Shown one piece after another: positions 62,756 through 64,000 of a stretch of DNA of 64,000 nt. The stretch is from Burkholderia ambifaria (GTDB taxonomy: Bacteria; Pseudomonadota; Gammaproteobacteria; Burkholderiales; Burkholderiaceae). Within the stretch, counting starts at the first letter, position 1; each line of letters starts with the position of its first letter. Made by a program: the position numbers and the translations under genes. The stretch covers positions 24,365-88,364 of the forward strand of contig NZ_LKPJ01000032.1 of assembly GCF_001443045.1 (NCBI RefSeq), read 5' to 3'. Below the pieces are notes generated by a model that was given only the letters and a program-made list of their open reading frames with translations, ran no database searches and was not told the origin of the DNA.

Positions 62756-62832
62756 CGCGGGGTGGAGCAGTCTGGCAGCTCGTCGGGCTCATAACCCGAA
62801 GGTCATAGGTTCAAATCCTATCCCCGCAACCA
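62756..62832 (+). tRNA. Initiator tRNA-fMet (anticodon CAT)
   Basis: 77 nt with encoded CCA. It begins CGCGGGG with the C1 unpaired against A72, the initiator feature, and the anticodon stem holds the three GC pairs GGGCUCAUAACCC. Confidence 0.97.
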
Positions 62833-62839
62833 ATATCGA

Positions 62840-62870
62840 AGCCCGCTTTGCGACAGCAAGCGGGCTTTTT
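62840..62870 (+). terminator. Terminator of the initiator tRNA gene
   Basis: A 9-bp stem AGCCCGCTT/AAGCGGGCT (62840-62848 with 62858-62866) followed by TTTTT. Confidence 0.92.
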
Positions 62871-62891
62871 GCATTTCGCCGATTCGATTGT

Positions 62892-63270
62892 TCATTTCTC
62901 GCGGGCGACCTGGTCTCGTGCCGCGCGCTCGATCGCGTCCGTATCCCATCGGCCGATACGCATCGCTTCTTCCAGCATGCCGAGGGTAAGGGCCACACGC
63001 GGCGGCTTGCGGTAACGCTCGGAAAACAACCCGAGAAACGTCGCCACCATCTCCTGCCCCTCAGGGCCGAAGTAGCGGTCGTAAGGAAAGTCGGCAGCAT
63101 GCACACCGAACGTTTCCGCCCATTTGTCGATGAATTCGATTGCATCGATTCCGGTCACGCGCAGATCCTCTTCGAGACGTGACGACGGTTCGATCCGCAA
63201 CGCCGAACAACGGACGGCCAAGCGCTTCGTGCGTGAAGGCAGCCAGCTTTTCCCACATATCGGCAGACAC
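62892..63270 (-). pseudogene. Frameshifted DUF1493 family gene
   Basis: One frame reads from a GTG at 63270 or ATG at 63258 (MWEKLAAFTHEALGRPLFGV). The other frame continues RIEPSSRLEEDLRVTGIDAI, EFIDKWAETFGVHAADFPYD and a normal end at 62892. Together they form a complete DUF1493 (acyl-carrier-like) protein, so a one-base shift lies around 63185-63215. Either a real pseudogene or a sequence error. Confidence 0.65.
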
Positions 63271-63577
63271 GATCAAAACACCCTGTTTTCTGTTGTTGTT
63301 CGAATAGCCGCTGACCTTAGCAAAGCCGAAGAGGCTCGCCATCCCTGTATCATTCGGGTCATACGTGCAATGCGCCGCCGGGCCAGACCACACGGCGAAA
63401 ACCACATCGAGCAATTGTTTACCAATGGTTTCCTGATCAATCGCGCGACAACACGATATCGCGACGGCGCAACGTCACCCCTTCACTGCGGGCCCTGGCC
63501 ACACGACACATCGACATGTGTGCCCGCATCAGCCGCTGCGCTATCCTTTCCCACCTCTCATTCACTCGTCACACACC
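63271..63577. other. Intergenic stretch upstream of the DUF1493 frame and yggL
   Basis: The minus frame continues up to 63414 (MLDVVFAVWSGPAAHCTYDP...) without recognisable domains; it could be a second degraded ORF. No clear promoter or terminator. Confidence 0.35.
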
Positions 63578-63913
63578 ATGAGCCAACGCCACAACCGCCG
63601 CCAGCGCAAGAAACTCCACATCGCCGAGTTCCAGGAACTCGCGTTCAACGCGACCGCGCAATACCGCAACGAACTGTCCGACCTCGAGCGCGGCCAGCTG
63701 ATCGATGCGTTCATCGATTTCGTCGAAGCGAACGGGCTGCTGACCGTCGCGTCCGCCGACGAAGGGATCGGCGCGTACGTGATCTCCGGCGCGCCGCGCG
63801 GCACGACGACCGACGCCGACCGCGAAAGCGTGCGCGCCTGGCTGGCCGCACGTCCGGAGCTGACCGACGTCCAGGTCAGCGAGTTCAGCGACGCGTGGTA
63901 TCCGGACGCCTGA
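63578..63913 (+). CDS. yggL: YggL-like 50S ribosome-binding protein (DUF469)
   Basis: 111 aa from the ATG at 63578 (MSQRHNRRQRKKLHIAEFQE). Basic N-terminus and conserved LTVASADEGIGAYV region match YggL, which binds the large ribosomal subunit. The ribosome site is not obvious. The last 87 nt of the window show no gene start. Confidence 0.85.
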   Translation: MSQRHNRRQRKKLHIAEFQELAFNATAQYRNELSDLERGQLIDAFIDFVEANGLLTVASADEGIGAYVISGAPRGTTTDADRESVRAWLAARPELTDVQVSEFSDAWYPDA

Positions 63914-64000
63914 CGTTCGGGCGCACCGCCCTCGGGCGATGCCCGCATCTGGCCCGCCCTGACGGCGGGCCACGCAGGTGCCGCCTGCTCCCTCCACACC

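Noticed and set aside
1..64000. CRISPR arrays and prophage genes
   Set aside because: No regularly spaced direct repeats, cas genes, integrase or phage structural genes were seen.

Overview
The window looks like part of the main chromosome of a Burkholderia, probably of the B. cepacia complex. It is GC-rich throughout, with long antisense open frames as a by-product. The gene orders tpiA-secG-tRNA-Leu-nuo, rpsO-pnp, ilvB-ilvH-ilvC-psd-pssA-leuA and nadD-rsfS-rlmH-maf-rng are those of this genus. Species assignment is inference from memory of such genomes; no search was run.

Layout. 1-6.1 kb: nuoA to nuoG of respiratory complex I on the minus strand, with nuoG cut by the window edge. 6.2-8.8 kb: tRNA-Leu(GAG), secG, tpiA and a quinone oxidoreductase. 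8.9-11.7 kb: rpsO-pnp with a long hairpin in the pnp leader. 11.8-16.4 kb: a periplasmic binding protein, a lipoprotein, and a carbonic anhydrase next to a SulP anion transporter. 16.4-26.4 kb: branched-chain amino acid genes (leuA, ilvC, ilvH, ilvB) with phospholipid genes (psd, pssA). This cluster is interrupted by a complete 2.8-kb group II intron between ilvC and psd. leuA has its own promoter and a 26-codon, leucine-rich leader reading frame that looks like an attenuation peptide.

26.6-36.1 kb (plus strand): a sigma factor with three small partner genes; an envelope-lipid cluster (LpxH-like phosphoesterase, glycosyltransferase, diacylglycerol kinase); a TetR/LOG/SDR operon; and an ArnT-like glycosyltransferase. 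36.2-42.4 kb (minus): an AlaX/DUF924 pair, a globin/ABC-permease/DUF4126 operon, and an SMR exporter under a guanidine-II riboswitch. 42.5-51.0 kb: the full kdp potassium-uptake operon, with kdpF, a further 35-codon membrane ORF ahead of it, and a candidate KdpE box. 51.1-54.5 kb: a quinone oxidoreductase, a degraded patch with a frameshifted Rap1a/Tai-like gene and a possible IS end, then mgsA and an SDR gene.

54.7-64 kb: housekeeping genes on the plus strand (upp, yebC, purD, hemF, nadD, rsfS, rlmH, maf, rng), initiator tRNA with a consensus promoter, a frameshifted DUF1493 gene, and yggL.

Most of the window is core metabolism. The observations most worth following are the putative leu leader peptide with rare CTA codons, the group II intron with recognisable boundaries and EBS1/IBS1 pairing, the guanidine-II riboswitch, the extra small ORF and KdpE site of kdp, and the CTG start of nadD.
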